The notes below the pieces were generated by a model that was given only the letters and a program-made list of their open reading frames with translations, had not been told where the DNA came from and ran no database searches. Below, one piece after another: positions 15,241 to 23,734 of a DNA stretch of 64,000 nucleotides. The stretch is from DSVZ01 sp964568145 (GTDB taxonomy: Bacteria > Verrucomicrobiota > Verrucomicrobiia > Limisphaerales > J093). The stretch covers positions 186,001 through 250,000 of the forward strand of contig CAZMOZ010000005.1 in assembly GCA_964568145.1 (NCBI GenBank), read 5' to 3'. Position 1 is the stretch's first letter; every line of letters begins with the position of its first letter. The position numbers were made by a program, and so were the translations under genes.

Positions 15241-17103
15241 TCACAGTGACAGCAGGTACTCGGTCAAGTCGTGGAGTTGCTCCGGGGTCAGTGGCGACGT
15301 CTTCCCGTGCTGATCCCCGGCGTTCCGTGTGGTCAGCACTTCTTGCAGCGTGGCGGCGGAGCCGTCGTGAAGGTACGGCGCCGTGCGCCAGAGTTCGACC
15401 AGCGTGGGCGTGTCAAAGCGGTCGGCCGGCCGGTCCAACGGCCCGCGTGTGCCGACATCGTAAGGCTGAAGGTCGGTGAACAGCGGCGCGGGATGGCAGG
15501 CGACGCAGCCGGCCTGGGCGAAAATCTCCTGGCCCCGCAGCGCGGCGGGCGACAGTTGGCCGTCCACGAGGCGCGGGCTGGGCACCGGCTTGAGGGACTT
15601 CAAATACTCGTCCATGGCAGCGGGCACGGAGTCGGGCTGCACCGTGAACAGGATGTGGCGCAGCCCGGCGCGTACCGCCGTTTCCGCCGTGTCGCGAATG
15701 CCCATGCTCATGGCGGGCGGCGTCCGGTGGGCGAGCAGCAGGCTCTTGTTGTTTTTCGGGTTGCCCAGGCCGTCGTTGAGCAGGTCCCAGTTCAACGCGT
15801 CCACGCGGCCGTCGCCGGGATGGCAGGAGGCGCAGCTTTGCCAGCCTTGAAAACACAGCCCGGCGTCATGGAAGTAAAACTCGCCCAGGCGGGCCGGGTC
15901 CATCACCGGCTTCGGGCCGAGCGGGATGGATTCCCAAGTCGGGCGGGCGGCCGCGACGTCCACGACGCTCAGGGTGTCGGAGAAGTAGTTCGCCACGTAG
16001 GCGCGGGTGCCGATCAACACCACCGCCCGCGGGCCGCGATCCGTGGGAGGCAGCTTGAGGCGCTGACGCAGGTCCACCAGGAACGCCAGGTCGTTTGGCA
16101 CATCGGTCTGGCTGCGGGAAGCGGAGGCGTAAGCCGCGACCGGGCCAGGTGGCGGCGCGGCCGGCACCTGTGCCAGTTTCGCCAGCAACTCCGGGAACTT
16201 GACGACGCTGAGTTCGTGCGTGCCGGCATGGGTGACGACGAGCCGGGCGCCGTCCGCCGACCACGCTAACGCCCACGGGTTCGCGGCGCCGCGATCCACG
16301 CTGTCGAGCAGCACGGTGTTGACGATTTCCAGCCGGCCCAGATGGATGAGGGTCTTGGCGTTCGTGTTCATCCAACCGCGCTCAAGCTGGGTGGTGGGGA
16401 GCTGGTGGCGCGCCAGCAGATGCGTGACCACGGCGTACTGGCCGTCCGGCGAGACGCGCAGGCCCTGGAGCACGCCGCTGCCGTTGGGCAGGGTCAACTC
16501 CTTCCTCACCTCGCCACGCGCGGTGTCAATGACGCTGACGACCGCCGCGACGTGGTCCGCGTCCGCCCGGCCGTCATGCAGGTGGTTGGCGACCAGCAGA
16601 AACCGGCCGTCCAGTGTGACTCCGGCCGCCACCGGCTCGCGGCGCACCTTCACACGTCGCCGTTCCTGGCCGGAGGCGAGGTCGAGGAAGCTGACATCGT
16701 CGTTGAAGCGGTTGCAGACGTAAAGCGTCCGGCCGTCCGGACTCAGCACCGGCGCCCCGGCCGTGTGGCCGGCGGTGAGCGTGGTGGCAACGGCGCCGCT
16801 GGCCGCGTCCAGCACACAGACGGGGCTTCGCGGAGCGGCGCAGGTTACAAACAGCCGGGTGTCGTCCGCGGACAGCGCCAGCCCGGTCGGCGGCGCTGAC
16901 AGCGGGATGGACGCCACGACCTCGCGCCTGTCGGTGTCGAACCGCAACACCTGCTGGCCGGTGGCGCAAGCGATGAACAGCGTCGCGCCGTCTTTCGTCG
17001 CCACCAGCGCGCTGGGCGAAAGTGGCAGCGCGGCGGACTCGCCCGCCAGATGAACGGCGGCAACACAGGCCACCCAGGCCCGCCAGAACGCCGGCTGGCT
17101 CAT
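15241..17103 (-). CDS. YncE-type beta-propeller / di-haem cytochrome c protein
   Basis: A 620-residue exported protein with an N-terminal signal (about 1-25). Residues ~30-400 form a YncE/YVTN-like propeller (SPDGRTLYVCNRFNDDVSFLD, GTRAYVANYFSDTLSVVD). The C-terminal third is a MauG/cytochrome-c-peroxidase-like domain with two CxxCH sites, C424 (CASCH) and C533 (CVACH), and the typical ending APYLHDGSAATLQEVL. It is probably a periplasmic redox enzyme or electron carrier. No distal ligand could be assigned, so peroxidase activity is not claimed. It starts 4 nt downstream of the Gfo/Idh/MocA stop, so the two form an operon. Confidence 0.8.
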   Translation of the reverse strand: MSQPAFWRAWVACVAAVHLAGESAALPLSPSALVATKDGATLFIACATGQQVLRFDTDRREVVASIPLSAPPTGLALSADDTRLFVTCAAPRSPVCVLDAASGAVATTLTAGHTAGAPVLSPDGRTLYVCNRFNDDVSFLDLASGQERRRVKVRREPVAAGVTLDGRFLLVANHLHDGRADADHVAAVVSVIDTARGEVRKELTLPNGSGVLQGLRVSPDGQYAVVTHLLARHQLPTTQLERGWMNTNAKTLIHLGRLEIVNTVLLDSVDRGAANPWALAWSADGARLVVTHAGTHELSVVKFPELLAKLAQVPAAPPPGPVAAYASASRSQTDVPNDLAFLVDLRQRLKLPPTDRGPRAVVLIGTRAYVANYFSDTLSVVDVAAARPTWESIPLGPKPVMDPARLGEFYFHDAGLCFQGWQSCASCHPGDGRVDALNWDLLNDGLGNPKNNKSLLLAHRTPPAMSMGIRDTAETAVRAGLRHILFTVQPDSVPAAMDEYLKSLKPVPSPRLVDGQLSPAALRGQEIFAQAGCVACHPAPLFTDLQPYDVGTRGPLDRPADRFDTPTLVELWRTAPYLHDGSAATLQEVLTTRNAGDQHGKTSPLTPEQLHDLTEYLLSL

Positions 17104-17107
17104 GGGA

Positions 17108-18481
17108 TCAAAGCGCCCAGCCGGTCCGCGGCGGCGGATCGAGCAGGTCGTTGGCCTCCGCTGAGTTTGTGAATTGCACCCTCGCCGCGTCCCATTCGAG
17201 CCGGGTGCCGGGCAGCTTGATCGCGATGACGCCCAGCATGGCGAGTTCCGTCAGCGGGCCGCCGTAGCTGAAGTCCGAGCCCGCCTTCCGGCCGGTGCGG
17301 ATGGCTTCGATGAAATCCCAGTGATGGTCGCGGACCCGCGGGATGGTCCGGGGCGGCCGCTGGAATTCCTCCATGCGCTTTTCCGGCAGCAAGCGCACGC
17401 CGCCCGCGCCGTGCGAGCCGTAGGCGATCTTGCCTTTGTCGCCGATGACCACCGCGCCGGCGCCGATGTCCGGGTCGTCCTTTGGGAACTCCTCCGGCCG
17501 CGGCACGCGCTCGGTGCCGCTGTACCAATGCAGCGTGACCGGGCCGCGCGCGCCTTTGGCCGGGAACTCGAAGGTCACGATGTCGCCCTTCGGGAAGGCG
17601 TCGCCCTGGGTTTTCGGGTCCCAATCCTTGACCCGCGCCATCACTGACGTGGGCGAACCGAGGTCCAGCGCCCAGAAAACGGGGTCCACCACGTGGCACA
17701 CCCAGTCGCCGATCGTGCCGTTGCCGAACGGCGTCCAGCCCCGCCACGCGCCGGGCAGGTAGGCGGGATGGTACGGGCGGAACTGCGCCGGGCCGAGCCA
17801 GAGGTCCCAATCGAGCGTCGGCGGCACGGCGTGCTGCTCCTTGAGGCGGGGGAGCTGGTCGAGACCGGAATTCACGGCGTTGCAGCCGGCATGGATGGTC
17901 CGCACCTGGCCGATGGCGCCCGCCTGAATCCACTCGACGAAGTCGCGGATCGAGCCGAAGGAATGGCCCTGGTTGCCCAGTTGCGTGACCACCTTTGCCT
18001 CGCGGGCGGCTTTCACCAACGCGCGCACCTCGCCCACCGAGTGGGCCAGCGGCTTCTCGCAATACACGTGCTTGCCGTGCTTGAGCGCGGCCATGCTGGC
18101 GACGGCGTGCGTGTGATCCGGCGTGGCGACAAGCACGGCGTCGAAGCTGCCGGCCGCCTCGTCGAACATTTTGCGGAAGTCTGTGAATCGTTTCGCGGCG
18201 GGAAACTTCTGGAACGTGCCGGCCGCGTGGCGCGCATCCACGTCGCACAAGGCGACGATGTTGCAGTACGGCTCCAGCCCAGCGATGTCCGCGCCGCCCA
18301 TGCCGGAGACGCCGATGGCGGCGAGATTGATCTTGTTGCCCGGCGCGGTCTGGCCTTCGCCGCCGAGGACGTGCGACGGGACAATCAGGGGAGCGGCGCC
18401 GAGCGCGGCCAGGCCGGCGGCGCTTTGGCGCAGAAAGGCGCGGCGGGTCAACGAGGTTGAGTTGCGGGGTGAGTTGGACAT
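17108..18481 (-). CDS. Tat-exported Gfo/Idh/MocA family oxidoreductase
   Basis: 457 residues. The N-terminus carries a twin-arginine signal (TRRAFLRQS then an Ala-rich core, about residues 12-35). A Rossmann domain follows (IGVSGMGGADIAG, replacing the usual GxGxxG), then the family motif EKPLAHSVGE at about 145-155 with the conserved lysine. The C-terminal alpha/beta domain has the WLGPAQFRPYHPAYLPGAWRG region typical of exported family members in Verrucomicrobiota and Planctomycetota. These enzymes use a tightly bound NAD(P) and oxidise or rearrange sugars in the periplasm. The exact substrate is unknown. It is the first gene of a two-gene operon with the propeller cytochrome 4 nt downstream, a plausible electron-accepting partner (inference). 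Confidence 0.88.
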   Translation of the reverse strand: MSNSPRNSTSLTRRAFLRQSAAGLAALGAAPLIVPSHVLGGEGQTAPGNKINLAAIGVSGMGGADIAGLEPYCNIVALCDVDARHAAGTFQKFPAAKRFTDFRKMFDEAAGSFDAVLVATPDHTHAVASMAALKHGKHVYCEKPLAHSVGEVRALVKAAREAKVVTQLGNQGHSFGSIRDFVEWIQAGAIGQVRTIHAGCNAVNSGLDQLPRLKEQHAVPPTLDWDLWLGPAQFRPYHPAYLPGAWRGWTPFGNGTIGDWVCHVVDPVFWALDLGSPTSVMARVKDWDPKTQGDAFPKGDIVTFEFPAKGARGPVTLHWYSGTERVPRPEEFPKDDPDIGAGAVVIGDKGKIAYGSHGAGGVRLLPEKRMEEFQRPPRTIPRVRDHHWDFIEAIRTGRKAGSDFSYGGPLTELAMLGVIAIKLPGTRLEWDAARVQFTNSAEANDLLDPPPRTGWAL

Positions 18482-19013
18482 GGAGGATGGAAGTTAAGGT
18501 TTGTATCGAGCGGGCGGGAGTCCGGCCATAAGGCGGACGTTGGGTGAACGCGCCGCCGGCTCCCGGGCTGCGAGCGGAACCCGCTGACCGCCATAACGGA
18601 CGGCGCAAGTGTTGCCGAGTCGGGAACGCAGCATGGCTGGAGGTGAGTTTGCCGTCCGGCCATGCGATGTCCACCTCGAAGCCGCGCCATGTGCTCTGCG
18701 GGCGCGCATTTCAATTTTTGCACCAGCGGAGGGAGTCGGGCGCGTGGGTGGTAACGGCAGCCATCCCTGGCAGCCGTGAAGGGCGGCATTCTGCCGCCCG
18801 GACCAAACCTGGAAAGTCAAGCCCGGCTTGCTTTGCCAGCCGGGATCCGCCGGGCAAGATGCCCGGCTCCACGGCAGGCTGGAAGCCTGCCGCTACCACG
18901 GTGGGAGATGTCGCCGCCCAAAAACCTGGAGACAGGCTCTGTTCCTTGTGGCATTCGCGCTGCCCGGCCGGCCGGGTGTTGTCAGTCGGCGCCGTGGCTG
19001 GCATAACCGCCGC
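18482..19013. other. Divergent intergenic region (MocA / hisF)
   Basis: 532 bp between two divergently oriented genes, with no credible coding sequence. The left half contains a GGGCGCGCATTTCAATTTTT sequence near 18699 similar to the ends of other repeats. The right half is a chain of palindromes (18756-18936). Promoters for both directions must lie here, but none matched the consensus well enough to report. Confidence 0.5.
18756..18936. repeat. Tandem palindrome cluster
   Basis: Five consecutive inverted repeats: 18756-18775 (GGCAGCCATC and its partner), 18781-18799 (GGGCGGCA/TGCCGCCC), 18849-18867 (GCCGGGC/GCCCGGC), 18873-18891 (GGCAGGCT/AGCCTGCC) and 18925-18936 (CCTG/CAGG). The first two types recur at 40437-40482 and about 42140-42170. 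It is probably a REP-like array upstream of hisF and could form stacked hairpins in a leader transcript. Confidence 0.7.
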
Positions 19014-19799
19014 GTGTTGGCGAAACGGGTCATTCCCTGCCTAGACGTTCACGCCGGGCAGGTCACGCGCGGCGTCCAGTTCGGACGGGCCGAGAAGGGT
19101 GAGTTGCGCAACGTCGGCGACCCCGTGCAACTGGCGCTCACGTACAACGCCCAAGGCGCGGACGAGCTGGTGTTCTTCGACATTACCGCCAGCGCGCACG
19201 GCCGCGCCACGATGGTGGGCGTGATCGAGCAGGTGGCGACGCAGTGCTTCATGCCCCTGACCGTCGGCGGCGGCATCCGGTCGGTCGAGGACATGGGCGT
19301 GATGCTGCACGCAGGCGCGGACAAGGTGAGCATCAACTCCGCCGCGCTGGCGAATCCCGAACTGATCCGCGCCGGGGCGGAGAAGTTCGGCAGCCAGTGC
19401 ATCGTGGTCTCGATTGACGCGCGGCGCACCGAGCCGGACACGTGGCGGGTGTTTTCGCACGGCGGCCGGCGCGAAACCGGCTGGGAGGCGGTGGCCTGGG
19501 CGCGGCACGCGGTGGGCTTGGGCGCGGGGGAGATCGTGCTCAACAGCATTGACGCCGACGGCACCAGGCGGGGCTACGACCTCGAGATCACCCGCCGCAT
19601 CAGCGAAGCGGTGGGCGTGCCGGTGGTGGCCAGCGGCGGCGCGGGCAATCTGGACCACATGGTCGAGGTGCTCGTGGCGGGCCGGGCGGACGCGGTGCTG
19701 GCAGCCAGCATCTTCCACGAGGGCACCCACACAGTGGGCGAGGTGAAACGTCATTTGCGCGCGGCGGGCATCCCGGTGCGGCTGCCCGCCGGCGTCTGA
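19014..19799 (+). CDS. hisF: Imidazole glycerol phosphate synthase cyclase subunit HisF
   Basis: 261 residues. It is the cyclase half of IGP synthase, which uses ammonia from HisH to turn PRFAR into imidazole glycerol phosphate and AICAR in histidine synthesis. The family start LAKRVIPCLDV fixes the start codon as GTG 19014. D11 and D135 (in VSIDARR) match the catalytic aspartates. Phosphate-binding loops TVGGGIRS (83-90) and ASGGAGN are intact, and the length is normal. hisH and hisA are not in the window. It heads a tight run with hisI, a membrane protein and trpE. Confidence 0.95.
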   Translation: MLAKRVIPCLDVHAGQVTRGVQFGRAEKGELRNVGDPVQLALTYNAQGADELVFFDITASAHGRATMVGVIEQVATQCFMPLTVGGGIRSVEDMGVMLHAGADKVSINSAALANPELIRAGAEKFGSQCIVVSIDARRTEPDTWRVFSHGGRRETGWEAVAWARHAVGLGAGEIVLNSIDADGTRRGYDLEITRRISEAVGVPVVASGGAGNLDHMVEVLVAGRADAVLAASIFHEGTHTVGEVKRHLRAAGIPVRLPAGV

Positions 19800-19865
19800 T
19801 CCCCGCTGGCGCGGAATTGGACTGGCAGCCGCCGCCGGCTGCGGCACACTGGAGCGCATCGGAAC

Positions 19866-20255
19866 ATGAGTTTCATCGAGCAATTGAAGTTCACCGCCGA
19901 GGGCCTGATCCCGGCGATCATCCAGGAGCACCGCACCGGGCGGGTGTTGATGCTGGCCTGGATGAACCGGGCGTCGCTGGAAAAGACTCTCGAGACCGGC
20001 CGCACCTGGTTCTGGAGCCGCTCCCGGCAGAAGTTCTGGATGAAAGGCGAGTCCAGCGGCCACGTGCAGGTGGTCAAGGACGTCGCGTTCGATTGCGACG
20101 GCGACACGCTGCTGATCCGGGTGGAACAGACCGGAGCGGCGTGCCACGAGGGCTACCAATCCTGTTTCTACCGGTCGGCCACCACCGATCCGCCGGGCGT
20201 GCGGGTGACCGAGCCGCGCCTGGTGGAACCCGGGCAGGTTTACGGCAAGGCATGA
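19866..20255 (+). CDS. hisI: Phosphoribosyl-AMP cyclohydrolase HisI
   Basis: 129 residues. It opens the adenine ring of phosphoribosyl-AMP in histidine synthesis. The metal site is clear: D76, D78 and D80 in DCDGD, with C77, C93 and C100 for zinc. The family segments VLMLAWMNR and TWFWSRSRQKFWMKGE are present. There is no fused HisE domain, so the pyrophosphohydrolase must be encoded elsewhere. It follows hisF by 66 nt and its stop overlaps the start of the next gene (ATGA), so it is translationally coupled to it. Confidence 0.96.
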   Translation: MSFIEQLKFTAEGLIPAIIQEHRTGRVLMLAWMNRASLEKTLETGRTWFWSRSRQKFWMKGESSGHVQVVKDVAFDCDGDTLLIRVEQTGAACHEGYQSCFYRSATTDPPGVRVTEPRLVEPGQVYGKA

Positions 20256-20788
20256 TCGAAGGCTTCGTACCGTTCGGCAGTCCGGCCTATTTCGGCCTGC
20301 TCGGCTGCGTGCTGCTGGCGCGCGGCGCGGATTTTCTGAGCACCTGGGTGGCCACGCCGCGCCTCATGCTGGAGGCCAATCCGTTGTCCCGCGCGCTGGG
20401 CTGGCGCTGGGGCGTGGTGGTCAACGTGATGTTGGCCCTGGCCGTGGCGGTGTGGCCGCTGCCCGCGGTGATGCTGGCCACGGCCAGCCTGCTGGTGGCC
20501 GCGCGCAACTTCCAGTCCGCCTGGCTGGCGCGCAGCATGGGCGAAACCGCCTACCGCTCCTGGCTGATCGAACGCCTTTCCCAGACCGGCCGCGGCCTGT
20601 TCGTCACCTGCACCGTGGCCCAGGCGGCGCTGGTCGGCGCGGTGGGCGGGGTGCTGGTCTGGGTCAGCCCGGTGCAGTCCGTGACCGGCGCCATGGGGCT
20701 GGGCGTGATGACTTATTCGCTCGCCGTGCTGGTGTTCCCGTTGTTGGGCGCCCGGCGTCTCTGGCGCGCGACCCGCCATTCCGCATGA
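20252..20788 (+). CDS. Small polytopic membrane protein (DUF5658-like)
   Basis: 178 residues with about four hydrophobic segments (near 15-30, 50-80, 117-140, 147-168). The start has a GADFLSTW then EANPLSRALGW pattern seen in DUF5658-type membrane proteins. This link is tentative and the function is unknown. It is locked between hisI and trpE by ATGA overlaps on both sides, so it is co-translated with amino-acid biosynthesis enzymes. Nothing in its sequence suggests a role in histidine or tryptophan synthesis. Confidence 0.7.
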   Translation: MIEGFVPFGSPAYFGLLGCVLLARGADFLSTWVATPRLMLEANPLSRALGWRWGVVVNVMLALAVAVWPLPAVMLATASLLVAARNFQSAWLARSMGETAYRSWLIERLSQTGRGLFVTCTVAQAALVGAVGGVLVWVSPVQSVTGAMGLGVMTYSLAVLVFPLLGARRLWRATRHSA

Positions 20789-22317
20789 CCCCGCCCTGCT
20801 TTCCCTCCAAGGACGCCTTTCTGTCGCTCGCCCCGGCGGGCAACCTCATCCCGGTCTGCTGCCGGCTGCTGGCGGATTTTGAAACGCCGCTCTCGGCCTA
20901 CCAGAAGCTGCGCGGGCAGGGGCAGTCGTTCCTGCTCGAATCGGTGGAAGGCGGCGAACATGTGGGCCGCTACTCGTTCCTGGGCTGCAACCCGCGCGCG
21001 GTCATCCGCCAGCAGGGCGCGCGGATCGAAGTGCTCAAGCACGGCCGCGTCACCGAGGTGTTTCACACCCCGGCCGCCGGGCAGGCGTACGAACGCCAGC
21101 GCGTGCGCGACGGCCTCGAGGTGGTGGAACGCGTGCTGGCGAAGTTCCGGCCGGTGAACGTGCCCGGGCTGCCGCGCTTCACTGGCGGCGCCGTGGGCTA
21201 CATCGGGTACGAGTTCATCCACGACGTGGAGCCGGTCGTGCCCCGGCCGTCGCGGGACGAGCTGGGCACGCCCACGATGTATTTCCTGATCGCCGACGAA
21301 CTGCTGATCTTCGACCGCGCGGACCAGACCTTGACCGTGCTGGTGAACGCGGCGGTGGACGAAAGCGGCAGCCCGGAGTCGGCTTACGACTCGGCGGTGG
21401 CGGAGATTCAACGGCTCATCGAACTGCTGCGCCAGCCGGCGGCGCATCCGCCGGTGCCCGTGCCGGACGAAGTGCCGCCCGCGCCGTTCGTCTCGAACCT
21501 GACGCCGGAGCGGTTTCACGCGAACGTGCGCACGGCCAAGGAATACATCACCGCCGGCGACATCATCCAGGTGGTGGGCTCGCAGCGGTTTTCGACGCCG
21601 GTCAAGGCCGCGCCGCTGGACATCTACCGGGCCGCGCGCACGATCAATCCTTCGCCGTACATGTTTCTGCTCGAGCTCGAGGGCTTCGCGCTGGTGGGGG
21701 CGTCGCCCGAAATCCACGTCCGCTGCGAGGACCGGCAGGTGGAAATCCGGCCCATCGCCGGCACGCGGGCCCGCGGCCGGACGCCGGCCGAGGACGCGGC
21801 GCTCGAACGCGAGTTGCTAGCCGACCCCAAGGAGCGCGCCGAACACGTCATGCTGGTGGACCTGGCCCGGAACGACCTCGGCCGCGTGTGCGACTACGGC
21901 ACCGTGCAGGTGAAGGACCTCATGGTGATCGAGCGTTACAGCCACGTGATGCACATCGTTTCGCACGTGACCGGGCGGTTGTCCGCGGGCCGCACCCCGT
22001 ACGATCTGATGCGGGCGACGTTCCCGGCCGGCACCCTGAGCGGGGCGCCGAAGATCCGCGCCATGCAGATCATCGCCGAACTGGAAGGCACCCAGCGCGG
22101 ACCGTACGGCGGGTGTGTGGGTTATTTTTCGTTCAACCAGAACCTGGATTGCTGCATCACCATCCGCACGGCGGTGCTCAAGGACGGCCGCGCCTACGTG
22201 CAGGCTGGCGGCGGCTGGGTGAACGACTCAATCCCCGAGGCCGAGTTCCAGGAGACCGTCAACAAGTCCCAGGCCATGCTCAAAGCGGTGGCCATGGCCG
22301 AGCGGTTTCCGCGTTGA
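20785..22317 (+). CDS. trpE: Anthranilate synthase component I TrpE
   Basis: 510 residues. It converts chorismate plus ammonia (from TrpG) to anthranilate, the first tryptophan-specific step. The N-terminal domain includes the ESVEGGEHVGRYSFLG feedback-site region (LLES motif). The C-terminal chorismate-binding domain holds IRPIAGTRARGRT, EHVMLVDLARNDLGRVC, FPAGTLSGAPK and YFSFNQNLDCCITIRT. The late motif reads QAGGGWVNDS rather than the more usual QAGAGIVADS. The start at 20785 makes an ATGA overlap with the membrane protein. No trpG follows: the next gene is convergent. Confidence 0.94.
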   Translation: MTPPCFPSKDAFLSLAPAGNLIPVCCRLLADFETPLSAYQKLRGQGQSFLLESVEGGEHVGRYSFLGCNPRAVIRQQGARIEVLKHGRVTEVFHTPAAGQAYERQRVRDGLEVVERVLAKFRPVNVPGLPRFTGGAVGYIGYEFIHDVEPVVPRPSRDELGTPTMYFLIADELLIFDRADQTLTVLVNAAVDESGSPESAYDSAVAEIQRLIELLRQPAAHPPVPVPDEVPPAPFVSNLTPERFHANVRTAKEYITAGDIIQVVGSQRFSTPVKAAPLDIYRAARTINPSPYMFLLELEGFALVGASPEIHVRCEDRQVEIRPIAGTRARGRTPAEDAALERELLADPKERAEHVMLVDLARNDLGRVCDYGTVQVKDLMVIERYSHVMHIVSHVTGRLSAGRTPYDLMRATFPAGTLSGAPKIRAMQIIAELEGTQRGPYGGCVGYFSFNQNLDCCITIRTAVLKDGRAYVQAGGGWVNDSIPEAEFQETVNKSQAMLKAVAMAERFPR

Positions 22318-22320
22318 AGC

Positions 22321-22371
22321 GGAGCGATGCCGTTGGGCCGGGGAGCGCACCCGCCTCGGGTGACGGCGCGG
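22321..22371. repeat. Post-stop GC-rich element, copy 1
   Basis: It begins 4 nt after the trpE stop with GGAGCGATGC and continues to GGGAGCGCACCCGCC and CGGGT. A similar sequence sits 4 nt after another stop codon at 55775-55825. These are probably two copies of a short dispersed element, possibly forming an mRNA 3' hairpin. Confidence 0.5.
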
Positions 22372-22437
22372 GGAGGTTGGGATCAGGAGTACGAGCAGGA
22401 GGGGGAGGGGAACAAACGGCGGGGCGTGGCCGGCGGT

Positions 22438-22968
22438 TCACCACCGCTCGCGATGGACGTAGGCCGGGTTGTAGCGCGTGCGCGATTCCTTCTGCTCGAC
22501 CGGGTGGCCCAGCGCGATGCAGGCCACAGGGATGACTTGCGCGGGCAAGGCCAGCAGTTCGCGCACGGCTTTGATACGGTGTTCGCGCGGATGCACGCCC
22601 AGCCAGCAGGCGCCCAGGCCCAGGGCGTGGGCGGCCAGCAGCAGGTTCTCAATCGCCGCCGCGCAATCCTGGAGCAGGTAGCTGATCTGGTGGTCATGCA
22701 CGGCGTCCAGGTCGCCACACACCGCGAGGCACAGGTTTGCCGAATGGAGCATCTCGCCGTTGGAAAGCACACCGGCCAGCCGCCCCAGCATCGCGCGGTC
22801 GCGCACCACCACAAAGCGCCACGGATCCTTGCCCACGGCGGACGGCGCAGCCATCGCGGCTTCGAGCAACGTGCGCAGCGTGGCGTCGTCCACCTCGCCG
22901 GGCCGGAAGTCGCGGGTGCTGCGACGGCCAAAAAGCAGGGCCAGGCGCGAGTCAAGTTGTGGATTCAT
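22438..22968 (-). CDS. Nitroreductase family protein
   Basis: A 176-residue FMN-binding oxidoreductase of the nitroreductase family. The phosphate-binding RRSTRDF motif is near residue 15, with SAVGKDPWRFVVV about 45-60 and GACWLGVHP near 125 as expected. Homodimers with NAD(P)H as donor are usual for the family. The natural substrate cannot be inferred. The start at 22968 (MNPQLDSR) is chosen because longer frames would run into the tRNA-Leu gene 100 nt upstream. It is convergent with trpE. Confidence 0.88.
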   Translation of the reverse strand: MNPQLDSRLALLFGRRSTRDFRPGEVDDATLRTLLEAAMAAPSAVGKDPWRFVVVRDRAMLGRLAGVLSNGEMLHSANLCLAVCGDLDAVHDHQISYLLQDCAAAIENLLLAAHALGLGACWLGVHPREHRIKAVRELLALPAQVIPVACIALGHPVEQKESRTRYNPAYVHRERW

Positions 22969-23067
22969 GGCGGGTGTGGCGGGAAACAAAGGAGGCTGGG
23001 AAACTGTGCTTTTTGTCCGAGCTGCATGTCCGGGCTGCAGGAACGTTGCACTGGTCTTGGTTTGGGT

Positions 23068-23154
23068 TGGTGCCGGCGGAGGGACTTGAACCCCCACACT
23101 CTCGCGAGTACCAGATTTTGAGTCTAGCGCGTCTGCCGATTCCGCCACGCCGGC
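23068..23154 (-). tRNA. tRNA-Leu (anticodon CAA)
   Basis: An 87-nt class II tRNA with acceptor GCCGGCG/CGCCGGC, anticodon loop CTCAAAA giving CAA, a long variable arm (TACTCGCGAGAGTG region), T-loop GGTTCAAGTCC and encoded CCA at 23070-23068. A second leucine tRNA (CAG) lies at 35528-35612. Confidence 0.96.
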
Positions 23155-23734
23155 CACCCTGATGTGCCAACGTCCCGTTTCCAGCCAAGCCCCGCTTGGC
23201 CCCGCTCCCCGGCTGGCGAGCACGTCAGCAACGAGGGCAGTATGGTCGGACAGCCCTTCCCGGCAAGCGCATTCACGGCAAAAACCCGGCTCGGAAACGG
23301 GCAAGTGGTTTTCTGCTGGTGGCGGGTGGCATTCAGCCACTGGGTTTTCTTCGGATGACGCTGTCTTTTAACAAGTTGTGAATCAGTCGCAGGGTGGATT
23401 GGCGATTGACATGCGGGACCGTCGTCGTGCGGCACCGTGCCAAGGTGTCTATCCGGCCTCGGAACGAACGGTTTCGGCCCTGAAAGACGCCCGCTAAAGA
23501 ACTGGCCGGCAGGCACTAGCAGGAATGTATGAAAAAACAGAAAAATTCCCTTGCCGCCACAACAGGTTGTACTAGGTTGCAACCCCTCACCCAACTAAAT
23601 GTGGGGTGCGGCGAGGCTGCTGAAGACCGATTTGGCCGTTGACCGCGTTTGGTTGGAGGCGATCTTTCGCATCCGCCCGGCTGTGCCGGGTCGAGATTGA
23701 GACAGAACTCATAACCACTCAACCCATCACTGTC
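23155..23734. other. Intergenic region upstream of nrdJ
   Basis: 580 bp with no gene supported by family features. Short open frames exist but show no recognisable protein. An AT-richer stretch at about 23525-23550 is a possible promoter region for nrdJ. I looked for a cobalamin riboswitch, sensible for a B12-dependent enzyme, and found no B12-box-like sequence. Confidence 0.4.

Noticed and set aside
23124..23594. 156-codon minus-strand open frame upstream of tRNA-Leu
   Set aside because: It runs into the tRNA gene, lacks family features and has the composition of intergenic sequence.
23155..23734. Cobalamin riboswitch upstream of nrdJ
   Set aside because: Expected for some B12-linked genes, but no B12-box-like sequence or matching fold was found.
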